Positions 38,189 to 48,949 of a DNA stretch of 64,000 nt are shown one piece after another. Within the stretch, counting starts at the first letter, position 1. Each line of letters opens with the position of its first letter. The stretch lies in the NCBI GenBank assembly GCA_037043015.1, contig CM073325.1, positions 4,962,501 to 5,026,500 on the forward strand. Direction: 5' to 3'. This DNA comes from Bryum argenteum. Lineage: Eukaryota > Streptophyta > Bryopsida > Bryales > Bryaceae. A program made the translations under genes and the position numbers. The notes beneath the pieces were generated by a model that was not told where the DNA came from, did no database searches, and was given only the letters and a program-made list of their open reading frames with translations.

Positions 38189-39276
38189 ATGGAGGCTCTG
38201 CAAGGTGGGCTCTCGCTCACTCACAGATGATGGATGATTGCCCACACTCGCTTCGATTGCGTGCAATTCATGAGGGTGGTGTTTTTGCAGGTGATCTTGG
38301 TGAGCTAGTTCGCGAGTTTCTTGAGGTTTGCATTCATCAGCTTCTTTGCATCCGGGAGCTTTATCCACCAGGTAAGCCTCTGTCAATTGCAAGCTAGACA
38401 ATCCTTGGAGAAGAATCGATTTTAAAGCTCTGATTGTGCTGCAGCGATCTTTGAGAGACGGCGCCATTTCAATGTCCCTGTGCACTGGGCTCGTCATCCT
38501 GATTTGAGAGAGTACATACATTCGACTGTCACTAACCTTCAGCCTTGGATCCAGCAAGTAAGTATGTCCTCGATCGTCATCTCAAGTTTGCAGAATATGA
38601 GCAATCGGGTGCTGAAGAACTTTTTCAATTAGGGTGTGGTGGAGAAAATTGCTGTCGTCTTTCTGGATGGCAACCAAGTTCCAGTGGAGAAAGTGATCTT
38701 CAAGCTTTGTCTGAAGCAAGTGACGGGATTGCCCACTTCTCAACTTGAGTTCGCTCTTCGAGGCTTCCTTCTGAAGCTTTCTGTTTCTGATTCCGCTTTG
38801 TCGCCGTTACCACCCGGTACGCACTTCACCCTCTTTGAAAAGCCCCAGGGGTCAAATGCTTGAATCACTCGTGTGAGGATGCCATTGTAAGTTACGAAGG
38901 TGGTGTTTTCTTGTTCTTGAAAAGCGAGCAATCTACCCGCATTAGACAAACCATTAGAAATTATCGTGTGAGGATTATGCCATGGCTGTGGTTGCTTGTT
39001 GCAATTGGTGATTATGATCACTTACTGGAGGTGGCGGATTTCAATGCTTTTGCAGATTGTTCGTGGGAGGTAGTTGCGTACATGAAATCCTCCTCGGCCG
39101 ACACCGTGAGCAAGGGCCAGTTGTGGATTCCAGCGGACGAGAAAGAGGAGAATTCAAACCCGAGTTTCATGATCACAACCATCAAGTCAATGCGGAGCTC
39201 TTGCTTGGACATGCAATTGTACATCGAGCGCCCTGTAGTAGCAGTAGTAGTAGTAGAGAAACAGCCACAGAAGTGA
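38189..39276 (+). CDS. REV7: REV7/MAD2L2-like HORMA-domain protein, copy A (204 aa, 5 exons)
   Basis: Exons 38189-38204, 38291-38371, 38445-38557, 38633-38816 and 39056-39276 join to 615 nt with stop. The protein reads GDLGELVREFLEVCIHQLLC, then YPPAIFERRRHFNVPVHWAR, then the HPDLREYI block, a beta-rich part (VVEKIAVVFLDGNQVPVEK) and the closing HORMA segment (KSMRSSCLDMQLYIE). This is the layout of plant REV7, the HORMA adaptor that links REV3 and REV1 in translesion polymerase zeta and also acts in DNA repair and cell-cycle complexes. The 16-nt first exon was chosen because it gives the same phase-1 intron as copy B. The length is normal for the family. A Val-rich tail (VVAVVVVEKQPQK) is specific to this copy. 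Confidence 0.88.
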
Positions 39277-39465
39277 TGAAATTGCTTCATTCACACTCTC
39301 AACATTCCACACTCGATATTCGCATCTCCTCATTTTACGACAACACCCACTTAAAACCCTAACTTGCCTTTATGACACTTCCTCATCAAGTTAGGGTTTT
39401 AGCTTGAACCCGGCATGGCAGAGAGAAAGAAGTGACACTTCTCGAATCACTTGCATCTGGAGTTT

Positions 39466-40595
39466 ATGGAGGTCGTTCGCCTCTCTGATCGAGGTATTGC
39501 CACTCCCACAATTGCTCGTAAATCCTCCATTTTCGGATTCTTTGACAATAACCGTGTTTGATCAATTTCGCAGGAGATGTTGGAGAGCTGGTTTGTGAGT
39601 TTTTGGAGGTTTGCATCCATCAGCTACTGTGTATCCGAGAGCTCTATCCACCAGGTAAATACGGTACAAATTTGAAAGCATTTCTGCAAGCATTGAATAG
39701 TCATTCTTACTGGATTGGGTTGTTCTTGGGTGTGTTGTAGAGCTCTTTGAGAGACGGCGCCATTTCAACGTTCCTGTACACTGGGCTCGCCACCCTGGTT
39801 TGAGAGAGTACATTCACTCGGCTGTCACTAATCTTCACCATTCAATCCAACAAGTAAGTATCAAGCAAGTTGCTCTGTCTGTACCCACTTGCCATTATTA
39901 CCGGATCAAGTCAATTGATCCAGGAAGCTCAAATATTGGTGGTTTGCAGGGGGTTGTGGACAAGGTTACTCTGGTGGTGGTTGACATCAATCAGGTCCCA
40001 GTGGAGAAATTTGTTTTCAGGCTGGGATTGAAGGAGCTGTCAAGTGCCGGAGTGCCGGCCCAGCACCTTGAATTCGCCCTGCGAGGCTTCCTGCTCAAAA
40101 TCTCGCTGTCTGATGCGCTCTTGTCGCCGTTACCGCCAGGTACGAACCCCAACTCATGATCTAAGCTAACCTGGCTCAAATTTTAGTACAGAAAGCCTGT
40201 ATTGAAGTCAATAGTGTAAACAATTTGTGATAAAATTTTGAAGTTGGAGGTATAAGCGTTTCTAAAATGGTGCCCTAAAATGGCATCATCGTGTGGTTAC
40301 TTGGGAAATTGGATTGCAAAGCTACTTTACGAGCAGGGTTTGATGGGTTGTGTTGATGGTTGCAGATTGTTTATGGGAGCTGATTGCATATTTGAAGTCA
40401 CCGTCTCCAGACACAGCCATGAAGAAAGAGCACTTGTGGGTAGCAGCTGATGACCAAGGATGGGACCAGAGCTTCACCGTAACATCCATCAAATCCTTGC
40501 GGTCTAGTTACTTGGATTTGCAGCTTTACGTGGAGCATCTCGCCAACAGTGACGCCGTCGCCGTCGCCGTCGAGGAAGAAGATGGCATCGCTTGA
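39466..40595 (+). CDS. REV7: REV7/MAD2L2-like HORMA-domain protein, copy B (213 aa, 5 exons)
   Basis: Exons 39466-39493, 39574-39654, 39741-39853, 39950-40139 and 40366-40595 join to 642 nt with stop. Exons 2 and 3 are the same length as in copy A (81 and 113 nt) and all intron phases match, so the two are a tandem duplication. Shared blocks include FLEVCIHQLLCIRELYPP, FERRRHFNVPVHWARHP and LEFALRGFLLK. Exon 4 has two more codons than in copy A, and the C-terminus is an Ala-Val/Glu tail (AVAVAVEEEDGIA). No stop, frameshift or lost splice site is seen, so both copies look functional. Only 189 bp separate the stop of A from the ATG of B. Confidence 0.88.
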
Positions 40596-41100
40596 AGTTT
40601 CCCGATTTGTGCAGTTTTTTTCTTACGATTGTACAGTCATATCATGCATTATTTACGATTCATTCAACTTTCACACGGCTGTGATTATATTACCGTGTTT
40701 ACTTGAATTAAAATTGATAGTGCTTGATCCGGTGAACGTACGTAGTTTTAGTTTCTGGTCCCCCTGTTTCGGTTATAGTGCGAATTGGAAGAAGGAACAC
40801 TTTTGTGATTTCCAACAGAAGCATTGTAGTTTTCTACAGCACCAAAGTTTGGGGTCATTAAAATGGAATGCCATTTCAACTTCCTTGGATTTGTAGAGTT
40901 TAATAGTAATAGAGAAGTTTGCGCCTACTATCCACCGATACGCCCATCGGTACAGGTGGGGCGCTGAGTACACCCCCATGTTCTGAGTTTAGGGTTTGGT
41001 GTAAAACATCACTCTCACTTTTGAGCAATGTCACCAATGTCACCACAAAAAGCTGCAGGTAGTAGGCCTGACGTAGCACTAGCAATGAGCACAAATTCCC
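40596..41100. other. 3' flank of REV7 copy B
   Basis: Presumed 3' UTR followed by intergenic DNA; no gene or delimited repeat seen. Confidence 0.4.
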
Positions 41101-41419
41101 TAACCTGATGATTCCAACAGAATCTTCCCTGTAGCTCTCACTCTACTCAACCTTCTTCACCTTCTTCTGATGCATTCAAAAAGTGAAATTTCACAATTCA
41201 AATCACAATTTGTATGAATGATTTTGTGCTTTGAAAGGATTGTGGTAGGTAGGTTGGGGTTGTACATAACCTTGTAGGAGGTTGCAAGCTCATCCTTGAT
41301 TGGTCTATTCATGATGCCCAAGTTCAAAAAGTGCACTATTCAGGTTGCCCAAGTCCAAAAGGTGCTATGATCCAATTTTGGGCTGCCCATTTCAGACCCC
41401 ATGGACGTTTAAGGGTTAA
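41100..41419. mobile_element. Left-truncated TTAA-end element
   Basis: Interior and right end (ATGGACGTTTAAGGGTTAA) match the 371-bp element at 14369-14739; the left TTAACCC end is missing. Confidence 0.6.
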
Positions 41420-41519
41420 CAAACAAACACAGTAGATAAGAATCCTATATGAGGAGTTGAGTGGTTGAGTACTCCGAATAGTTAGGAGATGTAGATGAAC
41501 TCCTTGCTCTCGCTCAGAG

Positions 41520-41772
41520 TACTAATAAAAAATGGCACTAAAAGTGACGTCGTAATGACTTGTACATAATCACACACAATGTTTTAATTGTGCTTTGAAT
41601 GACATCAAAATAAGTTATTATATTTTTCACTTCTCCTTCAATCTTTAATGTTGTAATAAGTATACTACAACCTATGAGATAAGGAAAAGTGACATTCGAT
41701 TACACTCTGTGTCATTTCGGAGAAGTTATACAACCGTCAGTCCGTCATTTTTAGTGCCATTTTCTACTAGTA
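41520..41772. mobile_element. Degraded CACTA-type MITE
   Basis: Left TACTAATAAAAAATGGCACT and right AGTGCCATTTTCTACTAGTA are inverted over about 20 bases. The interior (CATCAAAATAAGTTATTATATTTTTCACTT) matches the outer CACTA element at 59317-59914. Confidence 0.55.
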
Positions 41773-42087
41773 GCTTGCCCAGCCAAAAGTTGTAAAGTGA
41801 TCTACGTACATACTGCTATTCGTCCGAGCACAAGCTTGCCTCGAATTTGCTCATCAAGTGGAATTTACTTATAAGGTAGGACAATGTGGCCTTACATGAG
41901 CGTCATCTCCTAAATTGCTCTTTTCTAAAGAAATAGCCCCTTATTTTGTAATTCAACAAGATTAGTCATTTTGTGTGATAATAGCTCCAAATTAATTGCA
42001 TTAATGGCTAAGAATACTCCAGTACACCTTTGACCTCCTCAGTTGTACTCACTCTGTGTGGTGAGAACACTTTTTCATAAGTGTAAG

Positions 42088-42290
42088 GGCATCTCCAACG
42101 GACTTGTTAAAAGACTAGCTAAGTGTAGTCAGAGAAGAGGAGTTCTTAACTGTAGCACCTCTTCAAATCCACACCCTTTTTCAACAAACTTGCCAAAAAA
42201 CCATGTTATAGTTTGTTTTTTTATCACATCACAACAAAAATTCAAAAATACTTGAAGTTCAAATGTACAAACGTTTTAAAGTATTCGAAT
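42088..42290 (+). mobile_element. Left half of a GGGCATCTCCAACGG repeat split by the giant hAT element
   Basis: Starts AAGGGCATCTCCAACGGACT. It runs into the 8-bp ATTCGAAT duplication at 42283-42290. The continuation resumes at 59119 (GATGAAATCTTCCAAGTCAAG), where it matches 17828-17875 (CATAAAATCTTCCAACAGGC). Confidence 0.65.
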
Positions 42291-42464
42291 CAGGGATGTC
42301 AATCCGGACGTCTTTTGGGTTTTTTTGGTCGGACGGACGTCCGTCCGTCCGGGGGGTAAATCGGAATTACTATGCATGTAGTAAATTTTTTAACCGTCAG
42401 ATCGTATTGAAAATCGCATCGTAGCCGTTCAAATAGTGTTGTGAGTGTAGGTGATTACCGTTGG

Positions 42465-42867
42465 ATTGAATCGGGCGGCCCAGAACCGTCCGATTGGCCT
42501 TACCGACCGACCGGTCGACGCCGACGGATCGGTCGCTTGATCGGCCGCCGGCCGTCCGATCGTCGGTCAGGTTGGCCGGCCGTCGGATGGGCCCTTCGGC
42601 GTCGGCCCGACCGACGGTCGGCCGCCGGTCGGCGCCCGGCCGTCCGATCGGCCGCGACCGGCCGGTCGGCGGCGCTGCCGTCCGATCGGTCGGGTCGGCC
42701 GCCGGTGATCGGTCGGGCGGGCGGTCGGCGCCGGCCGTCCGATCGGTCGGTCGGCCGCGGCTGTTCGGTCGCGCCGGTCGGCGCCGACCGTCAGATCGGT
42801 CGGGCCGGTCGGCCATCGGCCGTCCGATTTAGGTCGCCGGTCGGCCATGCGACCGCGGCCTATATAA
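42465..42867 (+). promoter_or_regulatory. GC-rich CGGTCGGCCG block and TATA box of the kinase-like gene
   Basis: About 390 bp of CpG-rich sequence built from CGGTCGG, GGTCGGCCG and CCGTCCGATCGG variants, ending directly at TATATAA (42861-42867). The ATG of the kinase-like gene follows 162 bp later. Open frames in this block are Arg/Pro/Ser/Gly repeats and are artefacts of composition. Confidence 0.7.
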
Positions 42868-43028
42868 GGCCGACCGCCTCCACTCTCCTCACTTCTTTCC
42901 TTCGTTATCGAGTGCGGAGTAGGCGTAGGTTGGAAATTTTTTAATTTTCATCGATCGCTCCTTATCCTGCGGAGGAAAGAAGTCTTTTCGTTTGTAAGGG
43001 GGGAGATTTTGCTTTTTTTTTCACAAAG

Positions 43029-44351
43029 ATGCCCAAACATGGGGCTGGGGGTAGTGGGGGGAATCGAGGCCGGAGACCAAGGGTTCATAGACATTTGGAG
43101 AAGTGGGAGCACTCATCCAATAAGTGCAAGAACTTTCTTCGGGAGAATGTAATCGTGCGATTTTATGAGGCTAACAGTCTTCCACGTTTGTTTAGCAAAT
43201 ACGTGAGATACAAAGAGGAAGCTGTGGCCAAATTCAAGGACGACATGATGGACCTCATGATGGAAGCGCTCCAAGATCCGGTGTGGAGAACGAAGACTGA
43301 TAAGCGTGGTTTTACGGACTGGATGGAGGATAGATTAATTGATGCTGTCGACATATTGAAGAGGTATGAGAGAACCACTCGAGCGGGTGATGAGGAGTTC
43401 AGGGATGTGGTATTGAGGGCGGAGGCTTTTCAAGAAGCGATGAGGCCGTATTCCAATAATGCAAACCGGGTTGGTTCCATAGGATGGTGGCGCACGGAAC
43501 AAGGAAGGTTAATGGAGCTGGTTCGTACGAATAATTTGGTAGTAATTCCTATGACGGCCCGTATCATCGAGCTTGAGAAGAGGACTCTAAGGGGAGGATA
43601 CGGCACAATTTCCAAAGTTCACATAAGAGGGGTTGTGGGTATTGAAGAGTTTTGGGAATTTGCTGCAAAGACTCCCATCCATGCTGTGACACGACCAGAC
43701 TTGGCCAAGGTGGAGCATCAGAATGAGGCGTTTGCTGTGAAGATACAACATCCAGGTGTTATTCGTTTTATAGCCATTCATGCAAATAAATTCCAAGGCT
43801 ATACGTATTGGTGGAATGGCGGCACGATTCGATCGATGTTGGCCCTTGATGCAAGATATGGAGATGATGTTCATGGAGAGATCGGACTCTCACCTCATTC
43901 TGATGATGAGCTTATTCGAGCTTGGCAGTTGGTCCGGTTTCGCAAAAAACGAACAGAGCTTGCTTGGGCTTTAGTGCATATCATGTGTGAAGTCCACCGG
44001 TTGAACTACCTCCACAACGATGTGTCTCCAGACAACATACTTCTTCACTTCCCTCAAGATGAATCACGGGTGTATATTGGAGTATGTGATTGGGGGCTAA
44101 GTACGAGCATGGATGATAAAATGAGGTCCTTGTATACGTTCACAAAACCCCAAGAGCGAATTGATACTCTACAAGCACGATATTGGGTAGATCCTCGGGT
44201 GGCGTACTTGTACAAACGGAGTGATGACATTCACATTATTCCCCTTCTTGATTGCGCTTCGGAGGAGTTTGCTACGGCACGAATAGCACAACGCATCCTC
44301 AAGAAGAGCATGTCGAAGGCCTACGAAATTGCCAAAGTACAACGGGGCTGA
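43029..44351 (+). CDS. Protein kinase-like protein encoded by the giant hAT element (440 aa frame)
   Basis: Intronless frame. Residues 1-180 are basic, then helical, with no domain I recognise. A kinase-like C-terminal half follows: glycine-rich loop RGGYGTISKV (about 188-197), AFAVKIQHP with a candidate ATP-binding Lys238, catalytic loop HNDVSPDN (329-336; Asp331, Asn336), and CDWG (353-356) in place of DFG. All key polar residues of an active kinase are thus present, in divergent form. After the stop the next frame continues as plausible protein (DRWCNQDLANAFDQYLEMV, ending HYRTKYD) to a TAG at 44503-44505. This implies a one-base frameshift near 44330 and an ancestral C-terminus about 50 residues longer. 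The gene lies next to the left terminus, facing inward, with its own GC block and TATA box. Substrate and role are unknown. Confidence 0.75.
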   Translation: MPKHGAGGSGGNRGRRPRVHRHLEKWEHSSNKCKNFLRENVIVRFYEANSLPRLFSKYVRYKEEAVAKFKDDMMDLMMEALQDPVWRTKTDKRGFTDWMEDRLIDAVDILKRYERTTRAGDEEFRDVVLRAEAFQEAMRPYSNNANRVGSIGWWRTEQGRLMELVRTNNLVVIPMTARIIELEKRTLRGGYGTISKVHIRGVVGIEEFWEFAAKTPIHAVTRPDLAKVEHQNEAFAVKIQHPGVIRFIAIHANKFQGYTYWWNGGTIRSMLALDARYGDDVHGEIGLSPHSDDELIRAWQLVRFRKKRTELAWALVHIMCEVHRLNYLHNDVSPDNILLHFPQDESRVYIGVCDWGLSTSMDDKMRSLYTFTKPQERIDTLQARYWVDPRVAYLYKRSDDIHIIPLLDCASEEFATARIAQRILKKSMSKAYEIAKVQRG

Positions 44352-44505
44352 CCGGTGGTGCAATCAAGACTTGGCAAATGCTTTTGACCAATACTTGGAG
44401 ATGGTGGCTGATGCAAAGTATACGTTGACCCACGTTGTCAACCGCTTCATGGAATCATTCCATTGGCCGGTGCCAAATGATCATTATCGCACCAAGTATG
44501 ATTAG

Positions 44506-45223
44506 CAAATTAGTTATGCGCATTTCTTTTAGTTCTTGCGGCTTTATTAGATTTTTAGATTCTTCATTGAAGTTCTTGATGTAGATGTAGGCAAATTTTT
44601 TGTAGTAAAATGTATTACATGCCTTCTATATGTATCGGCTTCAAGTACATTCTTGTTTATATATACCTTGCACTGATTCTAATGAATGACTTCTTCTCCA
44701 TTGTTTGTTATTTTATTTTATTACTTCTTACCTTCAATAGAAATATCTCCAAATCTTCATGAACAATATTTGAGAATGTATAATGAATTGTGGAACTTCT
44801 TCATTACATCAACCTTGCGTAGTTGCGATATTAATGGTTTGTCCGAAGTCAGCTCAAGCATAATATGACTTTTCTTACATATGCTTTTTTTTGAATGAAT
44901 TGATGAACATATTATATGTTAGGTGAGAGTGTGAGACTGTGAAAAAAGGCTTAAAGCCAAACAGAAGAAATTATTACCACCAAGTGAACTTATAGTATAA
45001 AATACAAAGACATCGCCATAAAATCCTTGAAATAACAAATTACATAGTATATTAATATACAACGATATAGTCCGATATTGGATAATCCATTCATAAACAA
45101 AATATGGATTTCTGTATCCTCAAAATTGGCCCCTAGCAAGGCGAGAATGGTGTAGTCATTATCCGCTGCCAAAAACTACATAACCTTCACTACAATGACA
45201 CTATGTATGATGATTTGTCATTC
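44506..45223. other. Intergenic space between the convergent kinase and P genes
   Basis: AT-rich, without recognisable coding sequence. It presumably holds both 3' ends. Confidence 0.5.
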
Positions 45224-46529
45224 TTAATCCGATTCTTCATCATCGTGTTTACGACTTGGCGCAGCGTCGTAAGAAGGTGGTCCTCGAGAAGATTCTCCAA
45301 ACAAGTACGTTTGCCTAAAGTTTCTTTCGGCTTCGAGCTGTTCAATGTATTCCTGCTGACTTAGAAGTGTGGCTTGTTGCAGATCTTGTTGGTACCTCGC
45401 CTCTTCGTCCTCCGGAGATAGATAAGGTGCTGAAGGCAGGTCGTTACTTCCGTATGCATTCTGACCATATCCATAATTTGTGTAGCCAACAATGTCTGAT
45501 CTTCTATCATATTGACCTCCATACTCGTATGTTTCCTTCGGGTGTGATGGCCTACGGTAATCGGGACTTCCGAATGTTGTACCGTATTGGTTCCCACGAT
45601 TGTATGGGTTTATAGGATGAGTTGGGCTTGAGTTGCATTGAGCATTGGATCCGCTACCCTGCTCACCTCCTAAACCATGTGTACCTCCTGTATACATTGG
45701 AGATGGGTAGTTCGAACTAGATCCACCTCTACCGTACTCGCGTTCGGCTCCGTCGTGTTTTTCTTTGATGAGGTGGCATATAACTCACCGAGTCTTGAAT
45801 TGGTGGTTTCCATGGTAATACCCCTCACTTCCGTGCCAAAGGATACCGGGTGCTTGACGATCGTCATGGTTTGAGTCTTCTTGAGTGCCCCCATATGCCC
45901 TTGGAGTTCCATGTTGTTGAAGTTGGGCATCCATATCACCAACGTTCAATACGTAGTATAACAATCGCTTGGTCCCATCCAATTTGTGGGAATGAATCGG
46001 TTCTCGCGATCCAATAAATGCACGTTCAAACCTATCACAAAGGTCCAGTCAATGTCCTTGTACAGACTATTTCACCCACACCATGGCCATGGTAGAATAC
46101 AACATCAATTCGGCCTTGTGTTCTTGATTCCAACTCGCAATTGTGACTTCGTGATATCTCATACGCAAAATGGTCGCTCTTGCAACTCTTCACCGGGCCT
46201 TCACGACGAGGACCATATTTCTCTTCTTCGTGCCGCGGCCATAACTTCATGATGTGGTACATCTTCACGTACTTCTTGCACATGGTGCAATTCCAAATGT
46301 CCGCCGCCCGCCTCTCGCCAACCCGGCTCGCAACACGCTTTGGGTCACTCCATGCTTCCCAATCCATTTTTGGAGGGTCGCCCTTTGGCCGTGGAAACTT
46401 GGCCTCACCCCTCGAACTCGAAAACTTGGCGCCATTTCCAAAGCGACAAGTATGCCACGGTGTGGCGTGGGTGACCCACGCGGACTCCGAGTAACGCAAT
46501 CGATGCGGCTTTAAAAAGCCGCAACGCAC
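45224..46529 (-). pseudogene. P: Gln/Tyr/Gly-rich protein of the giant element, frame-disrupted
   Basis: The first frame (46529-46035, 164 codons) contains CTMCKKYVKMYHIMKLWPR. A shift near 46030-46050 moves into a frame reading LCDRFERAFIGSREPIHSHK and then KRLLYYVLNVGDMDAQLQQH. An in-frame TGA after HQFKTR (near 45785) is followed, in the same frame, by YGRGGSSSNYPSPMYTGG and a Tyr/Gly/Gln-rich C-terminus with a coiled-coil-like stretch (QQATLLSQQEYIEQLEAERN), ending ...KHDDEESD at 45224. The coding signal therefore continues through at least one frameshift and one stop, so the copy is broken. The CKKYVKMYH...KLWPR module recurs in the RING gene (52.35 kb), making the two N-termini paralogous. 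A TATA-like CATAAATA (46571-46578) sits just upstream. I recognise no database family. Confidence 0.6.
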
Positions 46530-46570
46530 AACTGTTCACTGCAGTGAGGGACAATGAGCCCCTCCCCTTC

Positions 46571-46935
46571 TATTTATGCCGACCGGGATCGGACGCCATT
46601 GGCTACCGGCATTGGCCATCCGATCCCGCCGGCACCACAATCGGCGATCCGCGATCCGCGCGGCAACCGGCCGTACGACCGATCGGGTCGCGACGTCCGA
46701 TCGGTCGATCGGGGGCCGTCGATGGCGCGCCGCCGACGGCTGATCGGGGCGCTGATCCCGGCCGACCGATCCGGCCGATCGGGCGACCGGTCGATCAACC
46801 GGCCTGGCGACCGACATCCGGCCACCCGACCGGGCCGGCGACCGGCGACCGGGCCGGAGACCGACGACCGGGCCGGCGACCGACGACCGGGCCGGCGACC
46901 GACCCGTCCCCCGGCGACCGGCTTGGTCGCTCCTT
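46571..46935 (-). promoter_or_regulatory. GC-rich block and TATA box of gene P
   Basis: Reading leftward, a CGGTCGG/CCGGCGACCGG block of about 350 bp ends at a TATA-like CATAAATA (46571-46578). This is the same layout as before the kinase gene, on the other strand. The outer part is built of GACCGGGCCGGCGACC-type units. Confidence 0.65.
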
Positions 46936-47662
46936 CCGCGTCTCCCCTTCCCCTCCTCCTCTTGCCTCACCCCAAAACTCCCCGTTTGCACAACTTCGAA
47001 CACTTCCTCGCCTTGCATACCTGCATTTTCAGAAGTTCTATATTTAGCCTCTTTGGTCCACGTGGCGTCTAAATAAGGACAGGGAATGTTCTGACAAGGG
47101 AATGTCGGGAATGTCTTTTCGTCATAAACGGGAATGTTTTATGACAAAGATACTATCGGCTTTAAATAAAGCTATAATAAGGGACTCTTTGCAAGAGGAG
47201 GGAAGGCCAACAAATCTCCAAGCCAATTCACGCACTTTTTGAGTTATGTTGCCCAATTAGCTTTAATTGAACAATACATTTAACAACCAATTTAGTGGGG
47301 CCAATTTTCCGAGTCGTGAAGTCCTTTGGAGTTGAAGCCCATGTCTAGAAGGAGAGCCAAGGCCATGGGGCCAATTCTTATTATTAACTAAAGTCCATGT
47401 TTTTTTTTGGTACACATTTATTTTTTATTTTTGTTTTTTGGAATTATTCTTCCCTAACACCTTAACAATCATGGCCACCATTTCGTCTTTTATCATCACG
47501 GCCAAAAAATGTTTCATATTCAATTTCAAATGTAATGATCTCGCATCTAGTGATGATCCAACGGTTGAAGATTTCACACTACTACATATGGTACTTTACT
47601 CAAGATCCTATGGTTGAAATTATAAAGTATATCCAAAAATATTGGACATAGCCCCTTTGTAG

Positions 47663-47940
47663 TGAAACCACCTATTCTCGTACACTTAAGGAATATTGAG
47701 GGAATCTATATACTTGGTGTGAGAAAGGAGTGGGTTACTATTTTTCTCGGATAGGAAATAGAAAAAGACAAGCTAACCCTATTTATGTGCTTTTTTAAAG
47801 CACACACATAAAGAAATACAAATTTTATAAGGAGAAGCCTAAAGGCGGGCACCCTAAATATATACGCATAATGTAAATGCAAGGGAGGTGAGATCTTTAT
47901 AAAGTCAAGAATCTTTGCCTCGCGCCTTTAGGTGGTTTCA
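47663..47940. mobile_element. Nested 278-bp element with TGAAACCACCTA ends
   Basis: TGAAACCACCTA at the left and TAGGTGGTTTCA at the right are exact inverted copies. The element splits a diverged TTAA-end element: 'aaaaatattggacatagcccc' is on its left and 'catagtggtgagtgctaatattgcaagctc' on its right, which are contiguous in the copy at 51.3 kb. I could not fix the target duplication. Confidence 0.5.
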
Positions 47941-48895
47941 TCATAGTTCATAGTGGTGAGTGCTAATATTGCAAGCTCCGTCCCCCGATTCACATTCATT
48001 TCTTCTATCTCCCAACTTTTGTCAAAATTTATCCATTCTCACTAGGAGATTTTGCCATGTCTTGGCCCCCATTCATGACTTGCCCCGTACTGTGTACCCT
48101 GAGGTGGCCCTAAATCCCCTCTAATTACATTCCAAAAATTTTACCTAGTCCTTGGTGAGAATATATTGATGTCTCACATTGGAGAGATCCAAGTATATAT
48201 GAAATGTAGGTGATCATGTGTGAGCATTTACTTTTCATAACTTTGGTCTTACTGAGTTTGTCAATATTTAGACTTTCTATTTGGGCCTTAACATTTCCAC
48301 ATTGTATGGTCTATATTAATTGATGGGTATTTGGAAATTACTCCGTCGTTGTGTATTCTAATTAGTAATACTTATTATAAAAAAATATGGTGCATAAACA
48401 ATTAATTCTATTATTCGCTATTTTTTGTTTGACAACCTTCAACTAACCTAGGAGAATATATATAATCTAGTACATATGATTAATTGTAGCATTATTCTTA
48501 TTGTATGGATTTGAATAGTTACTTATTTCCCTCTTACCAAGGTAATTGAAATAAGTTTTCATTGTTACTATTTTTGCAATCATAAAATAAGAGAAATAAA
48601 TAGGGAGACAAATAAATTTTAAAAAATATCCCACCCTCTAAGTGTTTTACATATGGCAATAATGGCATCAACTTCTAAATTTTTAAGCATATTTGATATT
48701 GTACAAGTATAGTACATTAGTACTAGGATTAGATGTTATATCAAATTGATTATTCGTATACTATGATTGATTGATTTGGGAATAGAATATTTTGAAGAGC
48801 CATCACTTCTTCATTTACTGTATGTAATGGATACATTCTCTTGTGGATAAACTTTAAGTTCTTGGTTAAAGATGTATGAATTACTATGTAGGCCT

Positions 48896-48949
48896 CTAGG
48901 GTATAGGGTTTAGGGTATAGGGTTTAGGGTTTAGGGTTTAGGGTTTATG
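48896..48949. repeat. Interstitial telomere-like repeat (TTTAGGG/TATAGGG)
   Basis: About seven units of (T/A)T(T/A)AGGG-type sequence in a row, including four adjacent TTTAGGG. The run is short and embedded in the giant element, so it is not a chromosome end. Confidence 0.8.

Noticed and set aside
42441-42944. Overlapping open frames of up to 167 codons in the GC-rich blocks (also at 46.5-47.0, 49.6-49.9, 51.6-51.9 and 58.7-59.0 kb)
   Set aside because: All frames on both strands are Arg/Pro/Ser/Gly/Asp repeats, produced by CGGTCGGCCG-like DNA lacking stop codons. They sit upstream of TATA boxes and have no domain-like sequence.
45785-45800. GTGAGT after HQFKTR in gene P as a splice donor
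   Set aside because: The donor looks good, but protein-like sequence resumes in the same frame within a few codons and no acceptor fits, so a stop mutation is the simpler reading.
48896-48949. Chromosome end or telomere scar of a fusion
   Set aside because: Only about seven units, embedded in a transposon with intact termini on both sides.
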